DNA of 64,000 nt from Liolophura sinensis (taxonomy: Eukaryota > Mollusca > Polyplacophora > Chitonida > Chitonidae). Made by a program: the position numbers and the translations under genes. The stretch is taken from positions 6,324,001 to 6,388,000 of the forward strand of contig NC_088300.1 of NCBI RefSeq assembly GCF_032854445.1, read 5' to 3'. Each line of letters starts with the position of its first letter. Position 1 is the first letter of the stretch. The notes under the pieces are model-generated. The model was given only the letters and a program-made list of their open reading frames with translations, ran no database searches and was not told the origin of the DNA. Shown piece by piece: positions 1 through 12,800 of this stretch.

Positions 1-1763
1 CACTGCACTCAAGACTTCTTCACTCAGGTGGTGACGGTCAGGTTTGTGGGTAGAGGAAACCAGAGAACCGGCAGGCTACCAAGGTCTTGTGATATTTACT
101 GCTGTCATAATTCTCTGTTAATGTTGAAAATAGTTCTTGGACGCAGACAGATAGAAGATCATGTCCATGAGCTGCTGTTACATACCTCGATAAGTTATGA
201 GAGTCAAAATATACTATACCTATAGGACGTCACCCGCTCAAAGTTTTCCAGCGGCACATCATACCCACACTCCTCCAGCACTTCCTTTTTGGCAGTTACC
301 TGTGGGCTTTCATCTTTGTCGATCAGACCAGCGCACAACTCAAATGACACACCCAGTGACCCTGGAAACTCATCCGTGTCGATCGTTTTGACTCCATCCT
401 CTTCTTTTTCCATTGACATACTCAGATATACAGCTGCACAAAGAGAAAGTGGGAAAGGTTATTTTGGTCAATACATGAGCCCAATAATATTTGGCTATTT
501 TTTTTCTTGTTTTTAACCATTTTTTGTAACCAGTATCAATGTAAATATCACAATCAAATTGAAACCATACTGCACGCCATAGCCACTGTGTCAATACTGA
601 TATAGTATACTTCTGACATGCTAACAACCACAGGTCACCATTAACACTGTTAAGTGAAAAATTCTTGGTGTTCAACAACAATCAAATAAATAAAAAAAAT
701 TACATATCGATACCAAATTTTGAATTCAAAGAAAGGATTTCTGGAGCTGGCCCCACTGGATGAAATATGCACATGATAACATGGTTAAAGGTGGCTGGGT
801 GCATATCTAGAAGTGTGGAAGATAGGATTTGTGAAGAAGTCAAGAATACATAGTCTTAAAGTAATGTTTGTCACCTTTCTATTACATTTAATCAGTCTAC
901 ATAGCATGGTTATTCATGTCTTACCTGGCCTGAATTGCTTAACGAGTACTAACACTTGTCGGGTCTTGTTGTAGATGAGCACGCAAACACTGTAATCATA
1001 AATCGCAACCATCAAAGCTAGACATTGGAGGTAATTATATTTGACAAAACCAGAACAGCTCACTTTATATTAGAGACCTGCAGTTGAAAAATGTATGTAA
1101 TATATTTACATGTACATGAACAGGTCAAGGGGGAGGGTGGGGTGGAAAGAGAGCAAATATCAGAATAGCTACATTCCATAAAGCAGCTGGCATTAACCAT
1201 AGCATAAGAACTTCTCTTACATAAGATCACTAGATGATACAGTTACCATATACCACTAGGGACCATATCCATCTCTTTTTTCTGGTGCCACAGCTGTCAA
1301 TGAACTAGCAGTCTACCCATGTCGTGACACAACTGATAGATATGTCTGCCCAGTTGGTATGCCACCTACGCCTTCTTTAAAAACACGTCCTGTATATCAT
1401 TTACTTGTCACAACAAACCCTAGGAACATGTTGTTTTTGCTTACAGAGTGGAACTGTTTTCAGTTTGAGTGGAGTGTGTTGGGTTCACCTGTTTTTACAG
1501 TGTAGAACATTCAGGACTGCCCAGTGTAACAGACCTGCGATTTACATGTACACTTGTTATACTGTGTCATGTTCTAGCTCAAACAGCCATGTGTAGGCCA
1601 CAAACAATGGATCATAACAGATATGGTCCCTTAAGTTGATTAATTTAACAGACAAAACAGCTCTTAATATGGCAGGGGAAGAAAATATGTATGGAGGGCA
1701 GCAAAAGAAAACCAATTACCTGTCATGAACTTTCATAGCATCCCATACTTTTGGCACACCATT
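1..1763 (-). CDS. NUDT14: NUDT14-like Nudix hydrolase (UDP-sugar pyrophosphatase), partial
   Basis: Minus-strand exons in transcript order are 1720-1763, 925-989, 220-433 and a final base pair at 1-2 that starts the next exon outside the window. All have AG/GT borders and their phases join. The translation contains NGVPKVWDAMKVHD, then a strand ending LVLVKQFRPAVY, then ELCAGLIDKDE and KKEVLEECGYDVP. The last motif is the start of the Nudix box (E..EECGY) of NUDT14, which hydrolyses UDP-glucose and ADP-ribose to sugar phosphate plus nucleotide monophosphate in the cytosol. The order NG..K.WD..K.HD followed by VLVKQFRPAVY matches NUDT14 rather than the related NUDT5. The N-terminal exon, expected above 1763, was not located. 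The rest of the Nudix fold lies left of the window. The gene is divergent from UBR2, about 2 kb away. Confidence 0.85.
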
Positions 1764-3802
1764 CTAAAAATAGAGCAAGATAATCCAAAGCACAACATTT
1801 ATTTATAAGTAGCCATAACCTGCTTAAAGGAAAAGAAAATTTAAATATCAGTCAAATGCCACTGAAAAGAGAATGCTTTTCCTCGCAAGTGCATGCCATA
1901 AAAAAAATTCTAATATGTACCTCAAGTTGATAAATTATAAATAAAGTTAGCGCCAACATCCGATGTGGACGACTCTATTTTGCCTAAGATCTAGTCCTAA
2001 AGTCTTCTGTGTTAGGAGGAGAATTGCCGTCGGAAACCGCCGAAGAGCAGTTCGTAGGTTTTCGGTAGAACTCTTCTTCCCGGAAGGTTGCAGTGCAGTT
2101 CGTTTTTCGCTTGATGATCGGGAAACCGAAATGTTGGACGTAGGTTCCGAGTTTACACGAACAAGCCCGCAGTTTTAACGACTCTCACTGGCTGAGAGGC
2201 AACACACCTCCAGCATTAATTACAGGGTGTTAAAGATGGTGGACACAATGAACTCAGTGATTTATGCCAGCTTTGCTGTTTTCAGACACGTTTTATGTGC
2301 ATGGCGAGGAAAAATTGCAAAATTTTGCAGCAGGCACCACCAGGTAGAAAAAATGTGCTCTTTTCAGCCTATAATGTCATGTTTTTAAGTTTTCTTCTCC
2401 TTTAACTGTAACAGAACAATTTTGCTGTTATTTCAGCCATTTACTTCTAGGTCATTCTTAATTCATTACCTATATGATTTGCCTTAGGTCCTTATTTATT
2501 TATTTATTTATTTATTTGATTGGTGTTTTACGGCATACTCAAGAATATTTCACTTACACGACGGCGGTCAGCATTGTGGTGGGAGGACACCGAGCAGAGC
2601 CCAGGGGAAACCCCCTTTGGTATTGAGGCAATATTAGCTTTATTTTGACCATATGATGGAACACTGAACATGTAACAAATAACAATGCATAGAACTATGC
2701 ATATCATTGAGCCACAAGAGTAATTACCACCGACAAAAAATGCATTATTTGCATACTGAATATGCCAAGTGCTCTTCTGCTTTCATAAATCTTGCGATTT
2801 GACTGCGAAGTTTGTTCAATACTGTGGTCAAAATTACATTGAAAAATGGATTGATCTTTTTTGTTCTTAGTTTCCATAGCATTATTGTGATACCTGTAAA
2901 AAGGCAGTATGTGCTATGGTAAAAATGTCAGTTTAAATGAACTTGATTTTTTTTTACCAGCTCATCTTGCAGCATGCACTTGCAGGGATAATAGAACAGC
3001 CAGGCTTCAATGATTATTATATCTGCCTGGGCCCTGAAGTTGGACCTCAGCGATAAAACTGAAACAAATACTTAGCTTAAGTGATCATGTGCAGTTTCAG
3101 TTTTGAGTGTCTTAGAATAAGATATAACAACACATGTTTTTCATTCGGGCATCAATAAAGTACATGCTGTGGGCACCACCGTACCTGTTGGTAGCGTAGC
3201 CTGACTGGTTTGATGTATTTGGAGTCATCACACGGGTGTATCGTGACGTTCGATACTGATTCCATCATTCTGGAACAAGGCCTCCTGATTCAGCAACTGC
3301 TCATCCGCCACCTCCGGCTCCGCTCTCCAGCAACCGCCCCTCAAACCCTACGATGCAAGCCGCCGGGATATAAGCAGAAGACTTGCAACCACCAACCCGA
3401 TGCAACTGAAAATAAATGTAGCTAATAGGGCGTCAAATGACACCAAGGCTCCGCCAATCCAATGAGATTTCCAGAACTGGTGATAGTGCTGAAACCGGTG
3501 ACCATCAAAATTTTATGTTTGTATGTTGTCACATTCTCCACCACTCGGGATGACCCGCCCACTGGCCCCGCAGTTTCGTATTTCCCTGTCTAATGTAAAT
3601 GCTGGAAACAGGGACTAGCTTTTAATATTTATACAATTTTTATTAAATTAGAAAGCTATAAAGTATCTAGAAAGTCTGCTGTCAATTTTTACACACGTGT
3701 AAAATGGTACGAAACTACGTCTAAATAATCATTCTCTTATAAATAGACAGGTAGTAATGGATACCGTACCCTGACAAGTGGAATTTCTTCCTTTTTCCAG
3801 CA
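1764..3802. other. Head-to-head intergenic region between NUDT14 and UBR2
   Basis: No conserved coding exon was recognised here. It must contain the missing first exon of NUDT14 (minus) and the non-coding first exon of UBR2 (plus), so it should hold both promoters. The stretch 3270-3480 is richer in GC than its surroundings and has CCAAT-like pairs near 3456-3466, but no TATA box could be assigned. A small open frame begins with ATG at 2236, about 50 codons, unrecognised. A SINE fragment lies at 2491-2625. Confidence 0.5.
2491..2625 (-). mobile_element. SINE 3' fragment (tRNA-SINE family 1)
   Basis: The plus strand reads (TTTA)n, then GATTGGTGTTTTACGGCATA, then TCAAGAATATTTCACTTA, then a GC-rich block with GGTGGGAGGA. 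This is the reverse complement of the 3' half of the family seen intact at 18352-18627. The tRNA-like head is missing, so it is a 5'-truncated copy. Confidence 0.8.
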
Positions 3803-6800
3803 ATGGCTCAAAGTTTCCGGAGTGGTCAGATCCAAGAATTTAGTTCGAAGGCAATCATAGAGGTAACTAGTCAATAGTAAACCTTCATTGGCCTCAATCT
3901 GTTTCTCTCACTTTTTAATCATACGTTTCTTATCGTAATGCGTTTCTGACTTAGTGAGTGATGGCGTTTCGTCTTTCCTCAATTTTTGCACTACAGGCCC
4001 CGATGACCTCCATATGACCGTCCCATCTTCAGTCAGAAACGCATTTCCACTGAACAGCAAATGTGTACACGTGGTTTGCGACGCAATAGTTACACTGTCA
4101 AATTCAGTGCCTGTCAGACATAGAAATTTATTTCTAACCTCCCAAGAGTCTACCAGGACCAGTAAGCTAGATCAAACTCATGGTACTGTTAAAGGCTCAT
4201 GGCCAGATGCCACAGAGAGTTGCTCTTTTCCTCCATCCACAAAATCTTATGGAAGCAGAAAAATTCTTTTTATCACTTTTTTTTCTCACCAACATGTAAA
4301 ACAGTTCTGATTTCTAAGCATATGTAGGTTACATATTTTTTAGTATTTGGGACAAGTAGACTGTGGTTTGGTGCTGTGGGGGTTCATTTGAAAATTTTAC
4401 ATGCAAAATGTCCACCTCTCCATTCATTTAGGCCAGACCTCCTTTTGTCCATTTCTACAAGTACAATGGATCTTCTGTCAGAACGGCACAACTCTACAAT
4501 ACTTGTACATTTATTCTGCTTCTCACTCTAGAATATTGTCCAGTTGCTAATTGTTGTTTGGAGGTGTTGTTTTATTGGACAGACCCCACATTCTCAGTCC
4601 GATTCTTAATTTTTAAGTATGGAATTAGTCCATTCAAAGGGGTGTTTGGTACGGATAATTGAGTCAGGAGATCTCCATTTTCATTGAATGGACTGTTAAT
4701 AAACTTAATGGTAAAGAAGATGATCAAGCCAGGTTATTGACAAAGTGAGACTTTTCATGACACCCTACATAGATTTACATTTCATTCATACTTTGAGGAT
4801 ATACATATCTGCGTTAGTCCGGAAAATAAATCTGATTACCCTTATTCTTAAACCTTTTGATAGAACTGCATAGAGTAAAGCAACTTTTACAGTGGAGATA
4901 AATAAATAAATATGTATATATTACAATTGAATGTCACATGTCCAATTTTGCTATGACTTCAGGACTGGGTTGCACACTACAAGAAGGGTGACTTACTCTC
5001 TGCTCTGAAGAAGCACTGGCGTAAGTATGTGCCTCAGGTGTACTATACCTACAGTAACCCGGCCAAGGAAGAGAGGGTGGCCAGGAAGCTGCTGTTTAAC
5101 CCCATGGAGGTGTTCCTCTGCAGTGGTGACCCAGAGGACATGTTTCAGCAGCTAAAAGGACTGGACCGACCTTCACAGATCTGTGGTCATGTCTTCAAGA
5201 TGGGAGAGCCCACATACTGTTGCAGGTGGGAAACACTAGTACAGAATATCTGAATTACTCTGATTGGTCAACCTTTTCAGATTTTTAATACATAACCCCT
5301 ATGTTGTAGAAAAGCTTTATACAGTATATTAACTAGGTGCAAGACTTCAAGGTAGAAATGTTTTAATGTCTTTCTGTAATATTATTGCAATTGTTGGTGT
5401 GTCTTTAGTACAGAATAGCAAATTATACAAAGCAATGGAACGAACATCCTGAGACTTTACTCAGCAACTGTTTTTGGTTTATTAAAGTTTAGATACACAG
5501 TGTTTGAGCGTCACCTTTGGCACAGATTTTGGTTTTGTTCAAGTGAGGTTACAACCAGAACATATATGTACATGTACCAATGAATTTGTTTGTTAGGGTT
5601 TATGCTCATGCTGAGCTGTTGCTTTTCTCCTCTCTTTATCAGGGACTGTGCCAGTGACCCTACATGTGTTCTGTGCATCGAATGTTTTCAAAAAAGTGCT
5701 CACAGAAAACATAGGTATAGGGTAAGTTTGCACACCTGCAACCATGAAAACTCACTTACCTTCAAGATGTTCAAAGCTGAACCTTCAAGGAATCAACATT
5801 TTTTCCTTGTTAAGCTCAGTGGACCAGATGGTAGAGGAAAAATCTGTTAAAAATCAAGTTAAATGATGCAATGATCATGTTTGTTTAAGGAGATGTTTGT
5901 ATTTCTGTTGGGGATATTATTTGGTTGTTCTGGTTCAGTGTAATTCACTTTGAGTAGGATTGATTTCCCTTATGTTATTTAAACAGATGGATTTTGCTGG
6001 TTCATTTATGCTAGACAATGATTTAATACAATTAAGACAGTTTCTCAGGAGATATGTTTGTCACCTAGGTGATATTATTGGAGAAGCACTGAAGGGATAA
6101 TGCAGTGATACCATTAGAGAGACCAAATATTAGACACCCTGGAAACAATTGATGTTTGTTTGTTGGGAGGGAAAAGATCAGCAGGGTAAATTGATAACTA
6201 TATGTCAAAGTTGGTGACAGTGCATATTTCAGGGTCTCAGAATCTCCGTTACAACACATGGGGCCTTGTACATGTAACAGCTCTACAGGACACAAATTTG
6301 ATGATACTGCCAAGTTTACAGTATTGTACTCGGACATATTCCACTCCTAACACCTACCCCTTCATACATGTGGGTATATCTAAAACATCAAAACTTATAC
6401 TCCACAGAAAAAGCGATTCTATGCACCGATGTGCATACCACTATCTAATTCCAGAGTAACATTATATTGTTACTGCTTATACCAGCGTATGGAAATTATA
6501 AAGCTATAACTATACCTGGAATAACCTGTACCTCCCTTACTCTGTTTTTATGCATTCTGGCCCATTTGAATAAGTTATTAAAACATCACATTCTCCATGA
6601 GTTGTTCAAAGGGGTGTGCAAAAAGTTTTTTTTTTTTTTTTGTAAAAACTTTCACCTCACATGTAGCTAGTACACTGTAAAACTTCAGACTACGGTCACC
6701 TTCAGTGTGATAAATACACCATATAGATGTGCATGTTGCTTTGTTAAGATGTGGAGGTGTGTTGTTTTCAGATGAACACCTCTGGGGGAGGAGGGTACTG

Positions 6801-9800
6801 TGACTGTGGAGACACAGAAGCCTGGAAAACAGAGCCCTTCTGTGAGACACACAAACAAGGCCTAGCCCAGGAGGAACCAGTGGTATGTACACACAGTACC
6901 TGGGGCACCATATATACACTTAGCCAGATGGATTAATATGGACCTGTTTCACAAAGTCGTCATAGCATAGTATGCATGTTGGTTAAACTAACATGGCGAC
7001 CAGTACCAGAGAAATATAGCCATGGTAGTTTTATGCTTAAACCCCTAAAAGCACCTGTCTAAAATTTCAGAGTGATTCGGCCAATGAATAGCATAGCAGT
7101 ATTTTCAGGATGGCTGACAAGGTGATTTAGTTCTCATTTAATTGAAAAACTATTATGACGGGCTTGCTTAAATTTGTCATGTCCTCTCAGAACCCTATTG
7201 AAGCCCTACCTGATGATTTGGTGGACAGAGCAAGTACATTGTTTATGTCAGCCATGCAGTATGCTGTGGAACTTCTCACCTGGGAACAGCATGACAGCTT
7301 ACCTGTAGGGCTCCAACCTGAGGGAGAACTACCCAACACCTACGTCACCATGCTGTTCAATGATGAGGTTCACACATATGAACAGGTATGTTATCTTGGC
7401 ACAGGTTCTCCTATGATGGAAGTGGTTCTTGTTATAAATGTGTTACAGCATGCAGTGCCCATTAAAAAATTCATATCTGCCACACAGTGTATAAAGTTGC
7501 GTGCCTCCACTTTTTATCAGATTCAAGAAAAATATCTGTGAAAATCTTGAAATATTTGTAATGTTATCATTACTTAGTTTACTTCAGTGATGTGCATTTT
7601 TTTTTTTTTCGAAATACTTAATACTGCGCTCCTAGGGGTCCCTGAGCAGTTCACCTGCCATAACATGACAGCGATGTGTCTGGCCATGCTGGCTATTTCC
7701 CTGATCATTTTTGTGTTATTCCTTTCCTGGTTTCATCTTCTGACAGGTGATCAACACTTTGATAGTAGCTGTGAACTGTAGTCAGAAAGAAGCCACAGAC
7801 TTTGCCACAATAGTTGATAGAGAGGTATGTCAGCTTTTTGTTTTTTCACTTTTGCCTGATGTGTTAAAACATTTGATCGTGAAAATCATACATAAAGTAT
7901 TAAATAGTATGAAAACAAGACCAGCAGTATGACACAATATATCAGTATTCGTAATTCCTGTGAGGTGACACTTATGTGAAGCTGGACCGTGAGCCATTGT
8001 TATCATAGTGAGCTGGGACGGAGTATTTGATGTCAATTAAATGACGCCAAGATTCTGCATCTACTCGGAGCCTTGTCCTTTGTATTGCCACTCAATTTGG
8101 TTGTGTTACTCTTGATTCATCATGTTCAAATCATTCAAAGCTCAGTTTTGAACACATGAAGATCTCATTTCTTTAGGGACGAAGCTGTGTGAGGACTGGT
8201 CAGTTTGAAGATTGTGAGAAAGCTAGAAGTGTTATTGAGGTAAGTAGCAGTTTCTTATTGGGCTTGTGTTTAAGTTTATATCAAGTTTGTCTCTGTAACT
8301 TTCCTCTCATAGTGATATACAATGGTGATAGTAATAAAAAAATTACTCTCTGCTCTGCCATAAATAGTATTAGAGATGTCCCCTCGACAGAGTTTTCTTC
8401 ACGTATAAATAAAATGCCCTTAACCTGGATATACATGTACATGAAACACATTTCATCACCATTGAAATCCATTTTAATTGGTACTAGTTGAACAAGTGCA
8501 GTTTGAAATTGGGTTGGGTGGGGGGATGCTAGCGTTATACTTTATAATGTGGTCCATTTTCTGCATTAACACAGCTGTTTTTGTATTATCTGCGTTAACA
8601 GAAAAACACATCTCGTCATGGCAGTAAACCCCTTAGAGTCCATGTCATGCACACCACAGTGGTAGCTCATCAGCAATTTGCCCTCAAATTGATCCCCTGG
8701 TTACAGTCTGTCATATCCCGGTCAGGTAAGTCATTCTTTCACACCTCACTTTTGGTAGCAGATATCTGGCATATCAACTTGATGAGTTTTTAGTTGATGT
8801 TCATGATGATGTTCAGCCTCCCACCATGATGTTGGTCGCCATTGTATGAATGAAATATTCTTGAGTACGACATAAAATTCCAATCAAATAAGTAAATACA
8901 TGAATATGTTCCTTAGTTTTGCCAAGATCTTGTTTGGAGACAGTTGTGAATTGCATTCCTGTTCCCAAGTCTCGAGATACAGTAAATGACATACAGTTTC
9001 GCCCATCGGTTACTGTCGCATGGGCTAAGTTAGCAACAAGATGACGATGATGAAGTTGGTGATTAGCCCCACCAGTATCTGTCACCAATGCCCTGTATAA
9101 TGTGAATGAAGTATGTCATTATAGGCGCATATTTTGTTTCATTACTTTCAGAACTGTACTGAAATTGCGGAAGAGTTATCTTTCCCACATTTTGAAATCG
9201 TATGTCTGCATGCATATTAACAGATATTTGACATGCCACTGCATATCTGTAAAGGTACTGAGTGGTCGTGCCCACGCTTATTAATCTCCAGAGAGTTTTC
9301 TCCCAAATTCCCTTTCATTATAAAATGGCAATCATAAAACAATCAAGGTGCACCTTTTGTCAAGTAAACCTTTATGTACTAAATTCATCATGATTAAAAC
9401 TGAGGAAAACATGAACAGTTGGTGGCAGGAGCATATACTGACTGCACAGTGAAGCTTGTTTATTACATTTGGGAACTGTCCTTATAATCCCCTGGCCACC
9501 GTTGATGCTCTCCCGCAGCGCCCAGTCAGCAAGAACTACAATCAACACAATGAATCATGGGATACACTTTTCAAGCCTAAGGGCAAAACTTGAAGTCATT
9601 TACCATAGCTCCGATATATATGTAGCAGAACATGTGTGTTTGTTGTCAGAAACATTTTTGTGTTGTGTATTTGATCTTTAGCTTAAATTGGATCACAATG
9701 TTGTAATGAAATGTTCAGACAGAGTTGATTATGTGTGCCATGTGTGTTGTATTACAGATGGTTTGCGGCGGTTGTTTTGTATCCTCACCATGAAACCCCA

Positions 9801-12800
9801 GCAGAATGAGATGGGTCTGTCATTGATGGAGAAAATCCTGTTAGCAGACACCCAGCTCTGGAAAGGTAACAGCCATGTAACAATCACGGTTGTAATGACA
9901 TTTTGGTGACTTGTGGATGTTTCTATTGAAGTGTGATTAATTGTTGTTTACTGTTATCTGGTAGTTGACTTGAAATTATCTTTAGGGTGTTGCAAAGTAT
10001 CATATGTTTAAGTAAATGGTTTTGTCTGCTATTTTCAGTTGCCCGTGTACAGAGCCACCAACTGTTTATGTCAGGGTAAGTATTCCAGGTTAGTGGGCTG
10101 ATGTACCCTGTTCAATACATCTCTGTCCAAAACTTTTAAGAAAGAGTAGATTGCAAATAAAAAGAAAGGTAATGTAGTAATTGTTTAATAAGAATACATT
10201 GTCACATTGTAGGCTCTCGTAGGATACTTAGTAGTTTTTCTGTGTTGAGATACATGTAAGCCTCTAAAAAGTATAACCTCTTCATGTGTGAACGGGACCA
10301 ACTGAAGTTTCAAAACTGCATTTCAAACAGTGCTGTGTAAAGGACACATGTGACACATCAACATTATATCTGCTCTCTGTATGAAATTGTGATGAACTAT
10401 TTAACACTGTATTAAAGTAAACTTTCTTTTCCATGTGTTTTAGGGTCTTGCTCGACCAGGAATGCAAAAAGCAGTTTGCAGCTATGTTCACTAAGGTACA
10501 TACAAAAAGTATATTGTATCATATATACAACATATATCAGTGTTTACTTTGTTTACCTGTACATATAACACTAACATTAATAATGTACGTGACAACCACT
10601 ATTCATCTCTCCGTTTCCTCTTCTCACTTTTATTGGTATGTATATATGTGAAGAAGCCAAGGTAAAAGGTTTTCAGTATTATATGGTATTAACTCAGCAT
10701 TGCATGCCATCAGAAGTATATAAATAGAGAGAGGTATGCAGTTCACATGTCTGCACTCCCCCCAGTCTATCTGTCGAGGGTACTGAAAATTTGATGCTGA
10801 AAATGCAGATACTGGGGAGAGTGACTGGCCCCTGGAGTGATGCTAGTAAAACTAGATGTCATGATACTCAGGAATATTTTGTGAGGACCCCTTATTTTTC
10901 ACTCCTAGGGGTCAGTGCAAAGCCATATTCAATTCATGATTCCTGTCAAATAGTTTGCCAAATGATTAAGTTGGTGCATGTTGCAGAGTGGAATGTTGTA
11001 ATTTGTCAGCTCGACTGTAGGGCATGAATGATGAGAGAGAACAAAACACAGTGTTTCACTCTGCAACATGCAATAATTCTTTCATGTATGTATTGAATGA
11101 CTGGCCATGATCTTAATTGGGATAGCATGTGGATTTCGCTTTGCTTTATACACCAGACAGAACAGGCTGAAGGAGACAGTGCTCAGAATGAATTTCAAGG
11201 GACTCATCTCATGTCATAAATGTGATGTAGCACAGTTTAGCATGGTAAATAAAATTGCATATGTCACAGGTTGCAACATCATGAGTTGCTGAACCTTAAG
11301 TGACATTGGGGGGTGGGGTGCCTCATGGCCAAAATGGTTAGCATGCCAGCCCTGCGCAATGGCCCAGGAGCCTCTCACTAATGGGGTTGCTGTGAGTTCC
11401 AAATCCATCCCATGCTGGCTTCCTCTCCAGACGTAATTCGTCGTGGGAAGGTTTCCCCCTGGCTTTGCTAGGTTTCCTCCTACCATACTGCTGGCCGTTG
11501 TCATATAAGTGAAATATTTTTGAGTACTGCGTAAAACACCAATCAGATAAATGAATAAATCAACCAGTTTTATGCAATTTTAAAAAATAGTTTTATCCAA
11601 TGAGGGAAAGAAAACTTACATGTGGTATAATATTTGTATCTAATGCATTCAGTTGTGGTGGTTTTGGATAGGTGTTTTCTAAAATTGATAAGTATGAAAC
11701 TCTAAGGGAAATCGTGAACAGTTGTCACACACTCCTGAGATCCACTCCTCGTTCATGAAAGTCTGACTTACATGTAGGGTTTAAATTCTGCTATATACAT
11801 TCTATGAACAACATCTGTGAAACTTACAGTCAAAACTACTGTGCTTGATATTGATTAAGATATTTTAATTTAATTCTTGTTTGTGATTTTCTTACGCATT
11901 TTGGCCATTTTTCAGTAATGTACGTTTTAAATTGTCATTGTTGAATTTGAGATATGTGTACACCCATTGTCTGATTCTTCAAGCTGAAATCAAATTTCTG
12001 TAGTTGCAATTAGAAAATAATTAAGATCATTGTAAATCTATTACAAAGTTTATGCAACACGTGAAATTTATAATACATGTATTAATGTGAAAGATGTTTG
12101 TTTTGTTGCCATTACAAGCAACTGTCAATGCATGCAAATTAAACATTTCTACCTACATATATACTAATATTTTTTTTTAAATTAACACAAATGAGGAATC
12201 AGTAGAAACAACACTGCCTTGGGTTTTTTCTTCAGTGGTTCCCGCAGATGCAGCGCGATTTCTGTGAAGACGATCATGATCAGGAAGTGTCAGTCACATC
12301 ACTGTCTGTTCAAATCTTTACCGTACCCAGTTTGGTAGGTTACAAACCCTTCTGGTTGACCATGGTGGGGTTTGGGTGGGGCCAACACCACATGTTAGGG
12401 ATGTTACACGGATGTCCACTGAAATAAAAAAAATAAAGTTTATTTGAAACTTTGAATTTTTAGAATGAAATCAAGCTGATTTTGTGTTTTCCTTACAGTT
12501 ACAGCGTCTGAAAAACTTTAGGAATTACTTAAATTCCTTGTATCAACTCCTGGCATGTTGATTGGCATAAGGGCGCAGGGTTGGGATGTAGAATTTCATT
12601 TTACATGTAATGTTAGCTGACTGCCCTCTACTTCTGTTCTTGTTTTGTAGCAATATGCCACTCTCATGAAGGACTTTATTCAAGACGACCACTATCGTTC
12701 CGTCTCGATTACTTCAATATCTGTCCAAATTTTTACAGTTCCAACTTTGGTAGGTCCCTCTGTCTTAAAAAGGTTTTCTCTGGCTGCTTGCATTACTCTG

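Noticed and set aside
2236-2385. Small ORF MVDTMNSVIYASF as the first exon of a gene
   Set aside because: No known N-terminus matches. UBR2 starts at 3803 and no in-frame continuation was found.
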